Origin: DASRVA01 sp050732935 | Lineage (GTDB): Bacteria; Gemmatimonadota; Gemmatimonadetes; JACCXV01; JAHWKZ01 | Assembly (NCBI GenBank): GCA_050732935.1 | Contig: JBOHRW010000170.1 | Span: 1-26,948 of the forward strand | DNA: 26,948 nt | Reading direction: 5' to 3' | Part shown: positions 7,688 to 14,921 of the stretch, in pieces | Layout: the number at the start of each line of letters is the position of its first letter | How positions within the stretch are numbered: the stretch's first letter is position 1 | The notes under the pieces: generated by a model | The model's input: only the letters and a program-made list of their open reading frames with translations | Told to the model about the DNA's origin: nothing | Databases searched by the model: none | Translations under genes and position numbers: made by a program

Positions 7688-10654
7688 TTAGAAGTTGAGG
7701 TTGAGGCTCAGCAGGAAGCGGCGCGCCTGCGGAACCGTGAGAAAGTCGCTCCGCGAGAGGCCGGGTTGACCGAACACGTTGACTTCCGGATCCACGCCCG
7801 AATAGTCGGTCCAGGTGTACAGGTTCCGCCCGCCCACCGTCACGCTGGAGCTGGAGGCCCGGAACGCCTGTGACCAGGACTTGGGGAGCGTGTAGGTGGC
7901 CGAGATCTCACGCAGCTTGACGAAGTCCCCTTCCTCGAGGAAGGGCTGCCCGGCCTGGAAGAGCGCTATCAGGGTCTTCGTGTCGATGTTGTCCGCGAAC
8001 GCCGGGTCGCGGCGCTCCTCGGAGCTGCCGAACTGGAACCGGAAGACGCGCGTGTTGTTATCGACCAGGTAGTCCCGCTTCCAGTCGAAGAGCGCGTACA
8101 GCGACAGGTTGTTCCACAAGGTCACCGTGCTGCCGAAGGCGCCGGTGTTCCCCGGAAGCGACCGGCCGATGAACTCCATCGTGTCCGAGAGGGTCACGTT
8201 CCCCTCGGCGTCCACGCTCGGCACGAGGCTCCAGTAGCCGTCGGCGGGGAAGCCTTCGACGATCCTCTGCGAGAACCCGATCGGGAAGGGGGCTTCGCCA
8301 CCCAGGCTCGTTACCTCGTTCTCGTTCGTCGAAAGGCTCAGCGTGAAGCTGTAGTCCACTGCGTCGGTGTCCACGAGAACTCCGTTCAGGCCGAACTCCC
8401 AGCCGCTGTTCTGGATCTCGCCGACGTTGTCCAGCTGGGCCACGCCCTGGTTCGGAAAGCCGAGCGACGGCGCGACGATCTTGTCGATCAGCGCGTCCTC
8501 GGTCACCTTGTCGTAGTAGGTCAGGACCATGGCCAGCCGATCCTCCCACAGGCTGGCGTCGAAGCCGACCTCGACCTCGCGGCTCCGCTCGGGCGCCAGA
8601 TCCGGGTTACCGATCTGGAGTGGCGAGATGGTCGGGATCCCGCCCCGGATGGCGGTCGGCTCGAACTCGCGGAACGCCGTGAAAGCCGCCGGCTGCCGAC
8701 CGGCGAAGCCGTAGGCGGCGCGGAGCTTCAGCGTGTTCACGAACGGGACCCGGAAGAAGTCGGCGTCGCTGACGACGTACGAGGCGCCGACCTTGGGGTA
8801 GGTCTCGTAGTCGAAATCCGACCCGAACGCGCTGCTGTCGTCGAACCGCACCGCGCCGGTCAGGAACAACCGGTTCCGCCAGCCGATCTGCTCCTGGAAG
8901 TAGATGCCGACCGTCGAGTCCTCGATCCGGGTCTCGAACCCCTCGGTGACCCCGGCCGCCGATACGGTGGATACGCCGGGGGCCGGAAAGTCGCGGCCGA
9001 AGGCCTCGACCGTGTTGACGTTGTCGTTGGTGATCTGCAGCCCGAACGAGGTCGCGCTCTGGTAGTCCGGCGTCAGGTCGAACGTCGCCGTGCTGTTGTA
9101 ATCGAGGCTGACGGTGGCGACGGTCTGGCGGACGTTGTCCTTCTGGCCACGCGGGTTCAGGTTCTGCACCGCGCCGAACGGGATGAACTGAAAGTTCTCC
9201 TCGACGTTGAGATCGAGGCCCGCAATGACCCGGTTGGCGAGCCATGGCCATGGCCGCAAGCTGGCCGAGAGGCTGCCGGTGAAGCGGTCGTTGGTGAAGC
9301 GCGACTCGATCAGGCTGACGTCGTCGAGCGGCGTGAACGGCTCACCGAACGGGAAGCCAGGCCTCACACGCGTGACGTTCCCGAGGAAGACGTTGCCGAA
9401 GAACCCGAAGATGTTGTTGTCGTTGTTGGGCAGGCGGATGTCGTTGTTCGTGTAGCCGGTCGAGACCGCCAGATCGAACACCTGGGTGGGGGTCCACTGG
9501 AAGTTGGCCCGGAAGCTCTGCTTCTTGGCGAAGTTGGCGGGTATCGGTCCGTCGTCGTCGCTGTACTCTCCCGACGTGAAGAACGTGAAGTCCTCGCCCC
9601 CGCCGCTCGCGCTCAGGTAGTAGCTCTTGTAGTAGCCGGTCTCGGCCAGGAAGTCGAACGGGTTCTGGGAGATCAGGAGGTTGCCTTCCTCGAGTGTCCG
9701 GGACACGTTGATCCGTCGGCGGAGCGAGTCGGGGATCGCGTCGAAGCTCGCCTGTGAGATGACGCCGAAGTTGGCCGGAAAGTCGTTGTTCTCCAGGTCC
9801 GTCGTCCCGAGCGAGACCTTGGCGTTCCAGCGCGTCTCACCCGCGCGCCCCTTCTTGGTGATGATCTGGATCACGCCGGAGGACGCCTCGGTGCCGTACA
9901 GCGTCGCAGCGGCGGGTCCCTTGATGATCTCGATCGATTCGATGTTCTCCGGGTTGATGTCGTTGATTCGCGAGGGCGCCTGGCCGCCGACCGTGAAGCC
10001 GCCGATGGCTTCCGGGTCGTTGTCGACACGGACGCCGTCGATGTAGAGCAGGGGCTCGTTGCCCTGAGTCAGCGAGCTGATGCCGCGCAGGCGCAGCGCG
10101 GACCCCGTCCCGACCGTTCCGGAGCTCGGCAGAACGACCGTCCCCGGCGAGCGGCTCTGGATGAGCTGGGCAAGATCGGTGACCGGGGCCTTCTCCAGCA
10201 CCTCTTCGGCGCTGATCTGGTCGACCGCGTTGCCGATCGCACGCCTTCTCGTCATGCCCGCCGTGCCCGTCACGACGATGGCGTCGAGCTCGATGGGGCT
10301 CGAGGCGAGGGCGAAGTTCACCGTGTTGTTCCCCGCGGCGAGGGTGGCGGACCTGGCTTCGGTGCGATAGCCGAGATAGACCGCCTGAAGATCGGCCGGC
10401 CCGGTGGGGACGCCGGTGATCTGGTACTGGCCGTCGGCGTCGGTGACCGCGCCCTGGTCGGTACCCACGATCTGGACCTGGGCTCCCACGAGCGGAACGC
10501 CGCTCTCGTCGGTCACGGTTCCCTGAACGGTCGCCTGCGAGCGCGCCGATGTCGGAAGGAAGAGAAGGAGGGTCAGCGGGAGGAGCGCGAGAATGGCTCC
10601 TCGCGATTCCTCGAGTGGCCGCTTGATCAGGACGAACAGAAAGCTGAAAGCCAT
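7688..10654 (-). CDS. SusC/RagA-type TonB-dependent transporter (copy 2), intact
   Basis: A complete 988-residue outer-membrane importer. From the ATG at 10654: a signal region (AILALLPLTLLLFLPTSARSQ), a carboxypeptidase-regulatory-like domain (ATVQGTVTDESGVPLVGAQVQIVG), VVTGTAG at about residue 123, and a plug with LLYIDGVRV and KGPAAATLYGTEASSGVIQI. A long beta-barrel follows, ending in the aromatic-terminated strand RRFLLSLNLNF. AGGAGG five bases before this ATG picks the start; the frame is open to 10864, but that extension has no signal-peptide logic. TonB/ExbBD-driven uptake through SusC with its SusD2 lid is the family role; the ligand is unknown. The protein matches SusC1 closely over the full length, which lets the susC1 frameshift be located. 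It is divergent from the plug-only protein gene at 10904. Confidence 0.92.
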   Translation of the reverse strand: MAFSFLFVLIKRPLEESRGAILALLPLTLLLFLPTSARSQATVQGTVTDESGVPLVGAQVQIVGTDQGAVTDADGQYQITGVPTGPADLQAVYLGYRTEARSATLAAGNNTVNFALASSPIELDAIVVTGTAGMTRRRAIGNAVDQISAEEVLEKAPVTDLAQLIQSRSPGTVVLPSSGTVGTGSALRLRGISSLTQGNEPLLYIDGVRVDNDPEAIGGFTVGGQAPSRINDINPENIESIEIIKGPAAATLYGTEASSGVIQIITKKGRAGETRWNAKVSLGTTDLENNDFPANFGVISQASFDAIPDSLRRRINVSRTLEEGNLLISQNPFDFLAETGYYKSYYLSASGGGEDFTFFTSGEYSDDDGPIPANFAKKQSFRANFQWTPTQVFDLAVSTGYTNNDIRLPNNDNNIFGFFGNVFLGNVTRVRPGFPFGEPFTPLDDVSLIESRFTNDRFTGSLSASLRPWPWLANRVIAGLDLNVEENFQFIPFGAVQNLNPRGQKDNVRQTVATVSLDYNSTATFDLTPDYQSATSFGLQITNDNVNTVEAFGRDFPAPGVSTVSAAGVTEGFETRIEDSTVGIYFQEQIGWRNRLFLTGAVRFDDSSAFGSDFDYETYPKVGASYVVSDADFFRVPFVNTLKLRAAYGFAGRQPAAFTAFREFEPTAIRGGIPTISPLQIGNPDLAPERSREVEVGFDASLWEDRLAMVLTYYDKVTEDALIDKIVAPSLGFPNQGVAQLDNVGEIQNSGWEFGLNGVLVDTDAVDYSFTLSLSTNENEVTSLGGEAPFPIGFSQRIVEGFPADGYWSLVPSVDAEGNVTLSDTMEFIGRSLPGNTGAFGSTVTLWNNLSLYALFDWKRDYLVDNNTRVFRFQFGSSEERRDPAFADNIDTKTLIALFQAGQPFLEEGDFVKLREISATYTLPKSWSQAFRASSSSVTVGGRNLYTWTDYSGVDPEVNVFGQPGLSRSDFLTVPQARRFLLSLNLNF

Positions 10655-10694
10655 GGAGGCCTCCTGTTTCGAGTTACGGCGGCTGGACGACTTC

Positions 10695-10723
10695 CGGATA
10701 CCAGGCATCGTGTCATGCGTGAA
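10695..10723 (-). promoter_or_regulatory. Candidate promoter for susC2-susD2
   Basis: The minus strand reads TTCACG (10718-10723), a 17-base spacer and TATCCG (10695-10700), about 40 bases ahead of the susC2 ATG. This is similar geometry to the susC1 candidate promoter. Matches to consensus are only moderate (four and three of six bases). Confidence 0.28.
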
Positions 10724-10851
10724 CGGCCGGTCTTCGCCGGCAAACGGTAGCCTGATACGGGCGGAAGATGTGGAGCCGGTAGGGCTGCGGGCTAGAACGT
10801 CCTTGACCTCGTGGAATGGAATCCACTCGTCGATTCGACTTTGATCCCGCC

Positions 10852-10869
10852 CGGGTTTGCGCAAACCCG
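10852..10869. promoter_or_regulatory. Perfect 18-bp palindrome, possible operator
   Basis: CGGGTTTGCGCAAACCCG is a perfect 18-bp dyad in the 249-bp divergent gap between susC2 and the plug-only gene, 34 bases before the ATG at 10904. The size and symmetry suit a dimeric repressor, though it could also fold as an mRNA hairpin. A smaller dyad, GTCGATTCGAC, lies at 10829-10839. No regulator gene is adjacent. Confidence 0.45.
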
Positions 10870-10903
10870 CGGCGTGCGGCTACCGTTCAGGGAGCAGAGT
10901 CAC

Positions 10904-12457
10904 ATGCGTTCGATCCTTCCCACGTCGCTCCTCCTCCTCCTGGCCGCGCCGGTCGCCGCGCAAGTCGTCCGAGGGACCGTGGTCGAGAAGACCTCCGGGC
11001 AGGCCGTTGCCGGCAGCTTCGTGGTTCTCCTGGATGACACCGGCTCCCAGCGGGGAGCCGCTCTGACCGGCCCGGAGGGGCGCTTCGAGATCGCCGTTCC
11101 CGGGCCCGGAGAATACCGTCTCGGCGTCGATCGGATCGGGTACCTGACCGTCACGACCGCGCTCTTTCCCGTACCCTCGGGCAGAACGATCGAGTATCGG
11201 CTCGCGGTGCGCGTGGAGCCGGTCGAGCTCGCGGGGATCGACGTGTCCGTCGATTCCGGGTGTCGCGTCCGGCCCAGCGTGGATTCCCCTGCGGCGCGCG
11301 TGTGGGAAGAGGCGCGGAAGGCCCTGAACGCCACCGCCTGGGTCCAGCGCAAAGGCCTGCTCCGGTACAAGGTCCGGTCCACCGAGAGACGGCTCGACCC
11401 GTGGACGCAACGGGTCGAGGACGAGCGGGTGGAGACCCGTCGCGGCCTGAGCCGGGGCAGCCCGTACGTGGCCCTCGACGTGCATCGCCTGGCCGAGGGA
11501 GGCTTCGCCCAGCTGGACGGGGAGACGCACGTCTACTACGCCCCCGACGCCATCACGCTGCTATCCGACTGGTTCCTCGACCACCACTGCTTCCATGTGG
11601 TTCCCGCGAGCGAGACCGAGCCGGGTCTGGTCGGGCTGGCGTTCGAGCCGACCGGCGAGGAGAAGCAGATCGACGTCCGGGGCACTCTCTGGCTCGACGA
11701 GCGGACGGCCGAGCTCTCGCGGCTCGACTTCGGATATACCGGCCTGCCGGCGTCGATGGGACGCGTCGAGGCGGGCGGGCGTGTGGAGTTCGACCGGCTT
11801 CCGACCGGCGAGTGGATCGTCCCCAGGTGGCGGATCCGGATGCCGGTCGTGCGGTGGGCCGCGTCGGACCTCTACAGCCATCTGACGATGGATCCCAGCC
11901 AGCGCGGTCCGGTCCTGCTCGCTTACGAGGAGGACAGTGGAGAGGTGATGAACGTCGTTGCGGTGAGGTCGGGCGACCGGCGGACAGGAGCCCCCCGTCG
12001 CTTGCCGTCCGAGCCGATTCCCTTCGTGCCGACCCCCGTCGCGGCCGCGGCCGTGGGCCCGCGCGAGCTCCCGGCGGATCCCATTCCGGCCGATCCCATC
12101 GACGTGGTCCTGAAGCCGGAGGCGGCGGAGGCCAGGTCGCGTGGGGAGAGCCGGTACGTGATCACGGCGGCGGACATAAGCGAGATGCCGCTGCCGCTGG
12201 GTCAGGTCCTCGAACGCTACATCCCCGGTCTACGGCACGAGGTCCGCGGGAGCTGCTCCGTGCTGCGGACGCGCAACGGGATTGTGGGGCTGGTCGTTCT
12301 GGACGGTCAGCGGATCTACGATACCTGCGTGCTCGCGCTCGTTCAGCCCGAGGACGTCGAGCGAATCGAGTTCCTGCCGAGCCTCGCGGCGTCGGTCGAA
12401 TACGGCGACGCGAGCGGCGGTGGCGTGCTGATCGTAACGACTCGTCACGGCCGCTGA
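10904..12457 (+). CDS. Secreted carboxypeptidase-regulatory-like protein with a solitary TonB-plug-like C-terminus
   Basis: A 517-residue exported protein. The signal peptide is MRSILPTSLLLLLAAPVAAQ. Next comes a carboxypeptidase-regulatory-like beta-sandwich (VVRGTVVEKTSGQAVAGSFV to about residue 105), the same domain type found at the start of SusC. The middle region (about 120-400) is unassigned but has beta-rich stretches (GRVEFDRLPTGEWIVPRWRIRMP). The last roughly 105 residues look like a TonB-receptor plug: DISEMPLPLGQVLERYIPG, VVLDGQRIYD, and VERIEFLPSLAASVEYGDASGGGVLIVTT. No barrel follows. The start at 10904 is chosen because the signal peptide begins there and AGGGAG lies upstream; an in-frame ATG at 10811 adds 31 residues with no signal character. 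Such plug-ended proteins recur in Gemmatimonadota, with no function known to me. Divergence from susC2 suggests co-regulation. Confidence 0.8.
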   Translation: MRSILPTSLLLLLAAPVAAQVVRGTVVEKTSGQAVAGSFVVLLDDTGSQRGAALTGPEGRFEIAVPGPGEYRLGVDRIGYLTVTTALFPVPSGRTIEYRLAVRVEPVELAGIDVSVDSGCRVRPSVDSPAARVWEEARKALNATAWVQRKGLLRYKVRSTERRLDPWTQRVEDERVETRRGLSRGSPYVALDVHRLAEGGFAQLDGETHVYYAPDAITLLSDWFLDHHCFHVVPASETEPGLVGLAFEPTGEEKQIDVRGTLWLDERTAELSRLDFGYTGLPASMGRVEAGGRVEFDRLPTGEWIVPRWRIRMPVVRWAASDLYSHLTMDPSQRGPVLLAYEEDSGEVMNVVAVRSGDRRTGAPRRLPSEPIPFVPTPVAAAAVGPRELPADPIPADPIDVVLKPEAAEARSRGESRYVITAADISEMPLPLGQVLERYIPGLRHEVRGSCSVLRTRNGIVGLVVLDGQRIYDTCVLALVQPEDVERIEFLPSLAASVEYGDASGGGVLIVTTRHGR

Positions 12458-12472
12458 CCGTCGGGCCGAGGC

Positions 12473-12832
12473 TCAGCTCTCTTCCGGCCCTCCGTTTCCC
12501 TCTCGGGAGGCGAGCGCGCTCCGGATCTTGGGCTCCAGCTCGCCCGAGCCGTCCAGCTCGCGCGTGATATCCGAGCCGCCGAGGAACTCCCCGCCGACAT
12601 AGACCTGGGGGATCGTCGGCCAGTCGCTGTACTCCTTGACGGCTTCCCAGAGCTCGGGATCCGTGAGAACGTCCACCGAGTGGATTCTGCCCTCCGCCCC
12701 GGCCCGGCGCAGCGCATCGACCGCCGCGGCGCTGAAGCCGCAACGCGGGAACATCTCCGAACCCTTCATGTAGATCAGCACCGGATGCTGGCGGATCTCG
12801 CGCTCGATTCGCTCCTTCACCTCGGGTCGCAT
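12473..12832 (-). CDS. grxD: Monothiol glutaredoxin, CGFS type (Grx4/GrxD family)
   Basis: A 119-residue thioredoxin-fold protein with the monothiol CGFS active site (C31) after HPVLIYMKG, the lysine that contacts glutathione, and the WPTIPQVYVGGEFLGGSDI block (71-89) that forms the cis-proline and glutathione site. CGFS glutaredoxins bind and hand over [2Fe-2S] clusters with glutathione and pair with BolA. The usual length is 105-115 residues; about 12 extra polar residues trail at the C-terminus. The start has AAGGAG upstream. It follows bolA by 39 bases on the same strand, so the two are likely one operon supplying or sensing Fe-S clusters. It converges on the plug-only gene with a 15-base gap. 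The symbol is given by family; orthology to E. coli grxD is likely but not proven here. Confidence 0.92.
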   Translation of the reverse strand: MRPEVKERIEREIRQHPVLIYMKGSEMFPRCGFSAAAVDALRRAGAEGRIHSVDVLTDPELWEAVKEYSDWPTIPQVYVGGEFLGGSDITRELDGSGELEPKIRSALASREGNGGPEES

Positions 12833-12871
12833 GGGATCACTCCTTGGAGGCGGTTAAAAACTTGGCCACGT

Positions 12872-13141
12872 TCAACGAACAGACAGGGTTCGATGTTGCT
12901 GAGGGGTCCAGGCCTTGACCGCCAGCGCATGCACGGTGTCGTCGTCGATCCAGTCGCGCAGGGGCGCGTAGACCATCTTGTGACGCTCCACGAGCGACTT
13001 CCCCTCGAAAACGGGAGACACGACCCGCGCTTCCAGGTGGTTGTCGGTGCCGGTGAGATCGATGACCTCGACGAGCGCCTCGGGGATCGCGCTCCGGAGG
13101 CGCTCGGCCACTCGCTGGCGAACGGTGGTGTCGGCGCTCAT
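12872..13141 (-). CDS. bolA: BolA family protein
   Basis: An 89-residue protein with the BolA class-II KH-like fold signature FEGKSLVERHKMVYAPL and the conserved HALAVKAWTP near the C-terminus, whose histidine serves as an Fe-S ligand in BolA-glutaredoxin heterodimers. BolA proteins work with CGFS glutaredoxins in Fe-S trafficking and iron signalling, which fits the glutaredoxin gene immediately downstream. The ATG at 13141 is chosen because MSADTTVRQRVAERL begins the BolA domain; the frame is open to 13408, but that part overlaps the rpsF promoter and coding region on the other strand. Upstream on the minus strand, TTGGGT-N18-TACTTT would place transcription almost at the ATG, so the message could be nearly leaderless; a GGGG five bases before the ATG is the only ribosome-binding candidate. 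Confidence 0.9.
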   Translation of the reverse strand: MSADTTVRQRVAERLRSAIPEALVEVIDLTGTDNHLEARVVSPVFEGKSLVERHKMVYAPLRDWIDDDTVHALAVKAWTPQQHRTLSVR

Positions 13142-13182
13142 GGACCCCAAAGTACCGCCCTCGGTCGAGGAGACCCAACGCG

Positions 13183-13212
13183 TTGACGAAGAAGAAGATG
13201 AGGTGCTATCTT
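13183..13212 (+). promoter_or_regulatory. Sigma-70-like promoter of the rpsF operon
   Basis: TTGACG (13183-13188), an 18-base spacer and TATCTT (13207-13212) match the -35/-10 consensus at five and four of six bases. Transcription from about 13219 gives a 61-base leader ahead of the rpsF GTG. Confidence 0.6.
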
Positions 13213-13232
13213 CCTCCACTTCCAACCACCCT

Positions 13233-13256
13233 GTCCGTCCCACGCGGGGCGGACCG
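13233..13256 (+). promoter_or_regulatory. rpsF leader hairpin, possible S6:S18 autoregulatory element
   Basis: In the mRNA leader, GTCCGTCCC and GGGGCGGAC pair as a 9-bp stem (one wobble) closed by an ACGC loop, followed at once by CCG. Bacterial rpsF leaders often carry a stem-loop beside a conserved CCG trinucleotide that mimics the 16S rRNA site bound by the S6:S18 heterodimer. An outer pairing between CTTCC near 13220 and GGGAG of the ribosome-binding site could mask translation initiation. The fit to the known motif is by eye. Confidence 0.42.
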
Positions 13257-13279
13257 CCCAAGACCGAAGGGAGAACCGC

Positions 13280-13621
13280 GTGGCGAGACCCTACGAAACC
13301 GTCCTGATTCTGGATTCCTCCCTGGACGAGAGTCAGGTCGAGGAAAAGGTCGCGCGCCTGAGACGCGCGATCGACGACGGCGAGGACGGCGCCGTCGAAG
13401 TGACCCACTGGGGAAAGCGCAAGCTAGCCTACCCGCTCGGTAAAAAGGAGCAGGGGACCTACGTGATCCTGCGCTACGAGACCGAGCCGGAGCGGCTGAC
13501 CGAGCTCGAGCGGTTGGCTCGCATCGACGAGCAGGTGCTGCGACACCTGACGATCGTCGACCCCGTCGAACCGGCCGGGCCATCGGTGACCCGGGACGGC
13601 GACGAAGAGGAGGAGGAGTAA
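13280..13621 (+). CDS. rpsF: 30S ribosomal protein S6
   Basis: A 113-residue protein with the S6 pattern: the opening RPYETVLILDSSLDE, the central strand VTHWGKRKLAYPLGKKEQGTYVILRYE, and the helix LERLARIDEQVLRHLTIV. S6 forms a heterodimer with S18 on the 30S platform. The C-terminus ends in a run of five glutamates (DGDEEEEE), a common acidic tail that E. coli extends by post-translational glutamylation. The start is GTG, preceded by GAAGGGAG. It opens the operon rpsF-rpsR-rplI-rsfS; ssb, usual between rpsF and rpsR in many bacteria, is missing here, leaving only one base between the two genes. Confidence 0.97.
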   Translation: MARPYETVLILDSSLDESQVEEKVARLRRAIDDGEDGAVEVTHWGKRKLAYPLGKKEQGTYVILRYETEPERLTELERLARIDEQVLRHLTIVDPVEPAGPSVTRDGDEEEEE

Positions 13622-13622
13622 C

Positions 13623-13838
13623 GTGCCGCGCCGCAAGACCTGCCACTTCTGCGAGACCAAGGTTCCCATCGACTACAAGGACGAGAACCTGCTCCATCGC
13701 TTCACCAGCGACCGAGGGAAGATCCTTCCTCGACGCGTATCGGGGACGTGTGCCGGCCACCAGCGGCGGCTCTCGAAGGCGATCAAGAGGGCGCGGCATC
13801 TGGCGCTCATCCCTTATCTCCCGGACCACGCTCTGTAG
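13623..13838 (+). CDS. rpsR: 30S ribosomal protein S18, cysteine-containing (C+) form
   Basis: A 71-residue S18 with the conserved core IDYKDENLLHRFTSDRGKILPRRVSGTCAGHQRRLSKAIKRARHLALIPY, seen in full across the ORF. It keeps cysteines and a histidine (C7, C10, C43, H46, in CHFC and CAGH) that can form a zinc site. Many bacteria also have, or have replaced it with, a cysteine-free version for zinc shortage. The GTG start lies one base after the rpsF stop, implying tight coupling so that S6 and S18 are made in equal amounts. It is followed by a 57-base gap before rplI that holds a small hairpin. Confidence 0.96.
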   Translation: MPRRKTCHFCETKVPIDYKDENLLHRFTSDRGKILPRRVSGTCAGHQRRLSKAIKRARHLALIPYLPDHAL

Positions 13839-13842
13839 AGGC

Positions 13843-13859
13843 CTGCCCGTTCTGGGCAG
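13843..13859 (+). other. Small hairpin between rpsR and rplI
   Basis: CTGCCC-GTTCT-GGGCAG forms a 6-bp stem five bases after the rpsR stop. There is no T-run, so it is more likely a processing or partial attenuation element inside the ribosomal operon than a full terminator. Confidence 0.3.
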
Positions 13860-13895
13860 CCCTCACTCTTCCATGACCATACCATAGGACCAGCC

Positions 13896-14357
13896 ATGGC
13901 CAAGACGACGGAAGTGATCCTCAGGTCCGAGGTCGAGCACCTCGGCCACCCCGGCGACGTGGTGGACGTCGCGCCGGGATACGCCCGTAACTACCTGCTG
14001 CCCCAGGGTCTGGCGTACCCGGCTACGGAAGCGAACAAGCATCGCGTGGAGCAGGAAAAGAAGAAGTACACGGAGCGTCTGCGCGAGGAGAAGGTCCGGG
14101 CCGAGTCTCTGGCGCAGGACCTCGCCACCCTCGAGCTGTCGTTCCAGGAGATGGCCGGCGAGGAGGACCAGCTCTACGGGTCGGTCTCGATCGCCGACAT
14201 CGCGGAGCGGCTCGAGGCCCTCGGATTCGATGTGTCCAGGCAGCAGGTCAAGTTGGACCAACCCATCAAGGCGATCGGCGAATACGAGGTTCCGCTCCGG
14301 CTCCATCCGGAGGTGACGGTCCCGATCCGCGTCCGAGTCGAGCGGGAGCCGGTTTGA
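13896..14357 (+). CDS. rplI: 50S ribosomal protein L9
   Basis: A 153-residue L9 with the N-terminal RNA-binding domain (VEHLGHPGDVVDVAPGYARNYLLPQGLAYPAT, about residues 11-42). A long charged connecting helix follows (KHRVEQEKKKYTERLREEKVRAESLAQ), then the C-terminal domain with LYGSVSIADIAERLEALG and IKAIGEYEVPLRLHPEVTVPIRVRV. L9 binds 23S rRNA near the L1 stalk and helps hold the reading frame. Length and domain order are typical. An AGGA lies upstream of the ATG. The stop overlaps the TTG start of rsfS (TTGA), indicating coupled translation. Confidence 0.97.
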   Translation: MAKTTEVILRSEVEHLGHPGDVVDVAPGYARNYLLPQGLAYPATEANKHRVEQEKKKYTERLREEKVRAESLAQDLATLELSFQEMAGEEDQLYGSVSIADIAERLEALGFDVSRQQVKLDQPIKAIGEYEVPLRLHPEVTVPIRVRVEREPV

Positions 14358-14794
14358 GGCCACGCCGGCGCCGCGATTCCTCCGGCGGCGGCGACTCCAG
14401 AGTGGTTGCCGAGGCTGCCGCCCGCGAGGCGGCGGACCGCCGCGGCCAGGACGTCGTGCTGCTGGATCTTCGCGGGCTCACTTCGGCCACCGATTACTTC
14501 GTCATCGTCAGCGGCGAGAGCGACGTGCAGGTCAAGGCCATCGCCGCGCGGATCGAGGAGCGGCTCGGGCGGGAGGGGATGCGGCCCTGGCATGTCGAAG
14601 GGCTCCAGAACGGCCGCTGGGTCCTGCTCGACTACGTGGATTTCGTCGTCCACGTCTTCCACAAGGCGGCGCGCCGCTACTACGAGCTCGAGCGGCTTTG
14701 GGCGGACGCCCCCGCCCTCACCTTCGACGCCCTGGACGCCGAGCCGCCCGACTCCGGTGCGGATCGCTCCGAGACCGTTCGCGACCGCGATTAA
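14354..14794 (+). CDS. rsfS: Ribosomal silencing factor RsfS
   Basis: A protein of up to 146 residues with the RsfS (DUF143/Iojap) core: DRRGQDVVLLDLRGLTSATDYFVIVSGESDVQVKAIAARIEERL, then EGLQNGRWVLLDYVDFVVHVFHKAARRYYELERLWADAP. RsfS binds L14 on the 50S subunit and blocks subunit joining when nutrients are scarce, which fits its place at the end of a ribosomal protein operon. The TTG at 14354 overlaps the rplI stop and has GGGAG upstream; a GTG at 14402 would remove 16 arginine- and glycine-rich residues that lie outside the conserved domain and is a real alternative. The C-terminus carries about 25 extra acidic residues. Confidence 0.93.
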   Translation: MRPRRRRDSSGGGDSRVVAEAAAREAADRRGQDVVLLDLRGLTSATDYFVIVSGESDVQVKAIAARIEERLGREGMRPWHVEGLQNGRWVLLDYVDFVVHVFHKAARRYYELERLWADAPALTFDALDAEPPDSGADRSETVRDRD

Positions 14795-14826
14795 ACGCCA
14801 CGTTCCAGGGGTTGTTTCTTCTGTGA

Positions 14827-14855
14827 TTGACCGTTTCGATGGGGTGGTGTACGAT
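14827..14855 (+). promoter_or_regulatory. Sigma-70-like promoter of the peptidase-propeller-barrel gene
   Basis: TTGACC (14827-14832), a 17-base spacer and TACGAT (14850-14855) score five and four of six against consensus with ideal spacing. A start near 14862 gives a 60-base leader. The promoter lies 33 bases after the rsfS stop, so the fusion gene is probably its own transcription unit. Confidence 0.6.
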
Positions 14856-14921
14856 TGACGCCGGCGCCCGCCCCGCCCGCAGCCATCAGCTCCGAACCGG
14901 CCCTTCGGCCTCGGAAGGAGA

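Noticed and set aside
10811..10903. Upstream ATG for the plug-only protein
   Set aside because: It would place 31 polar residues before the signal peptide and run through the 18-bp palindrome; the ATG at 10904 has an AGGGAG and starts the signal peptide.
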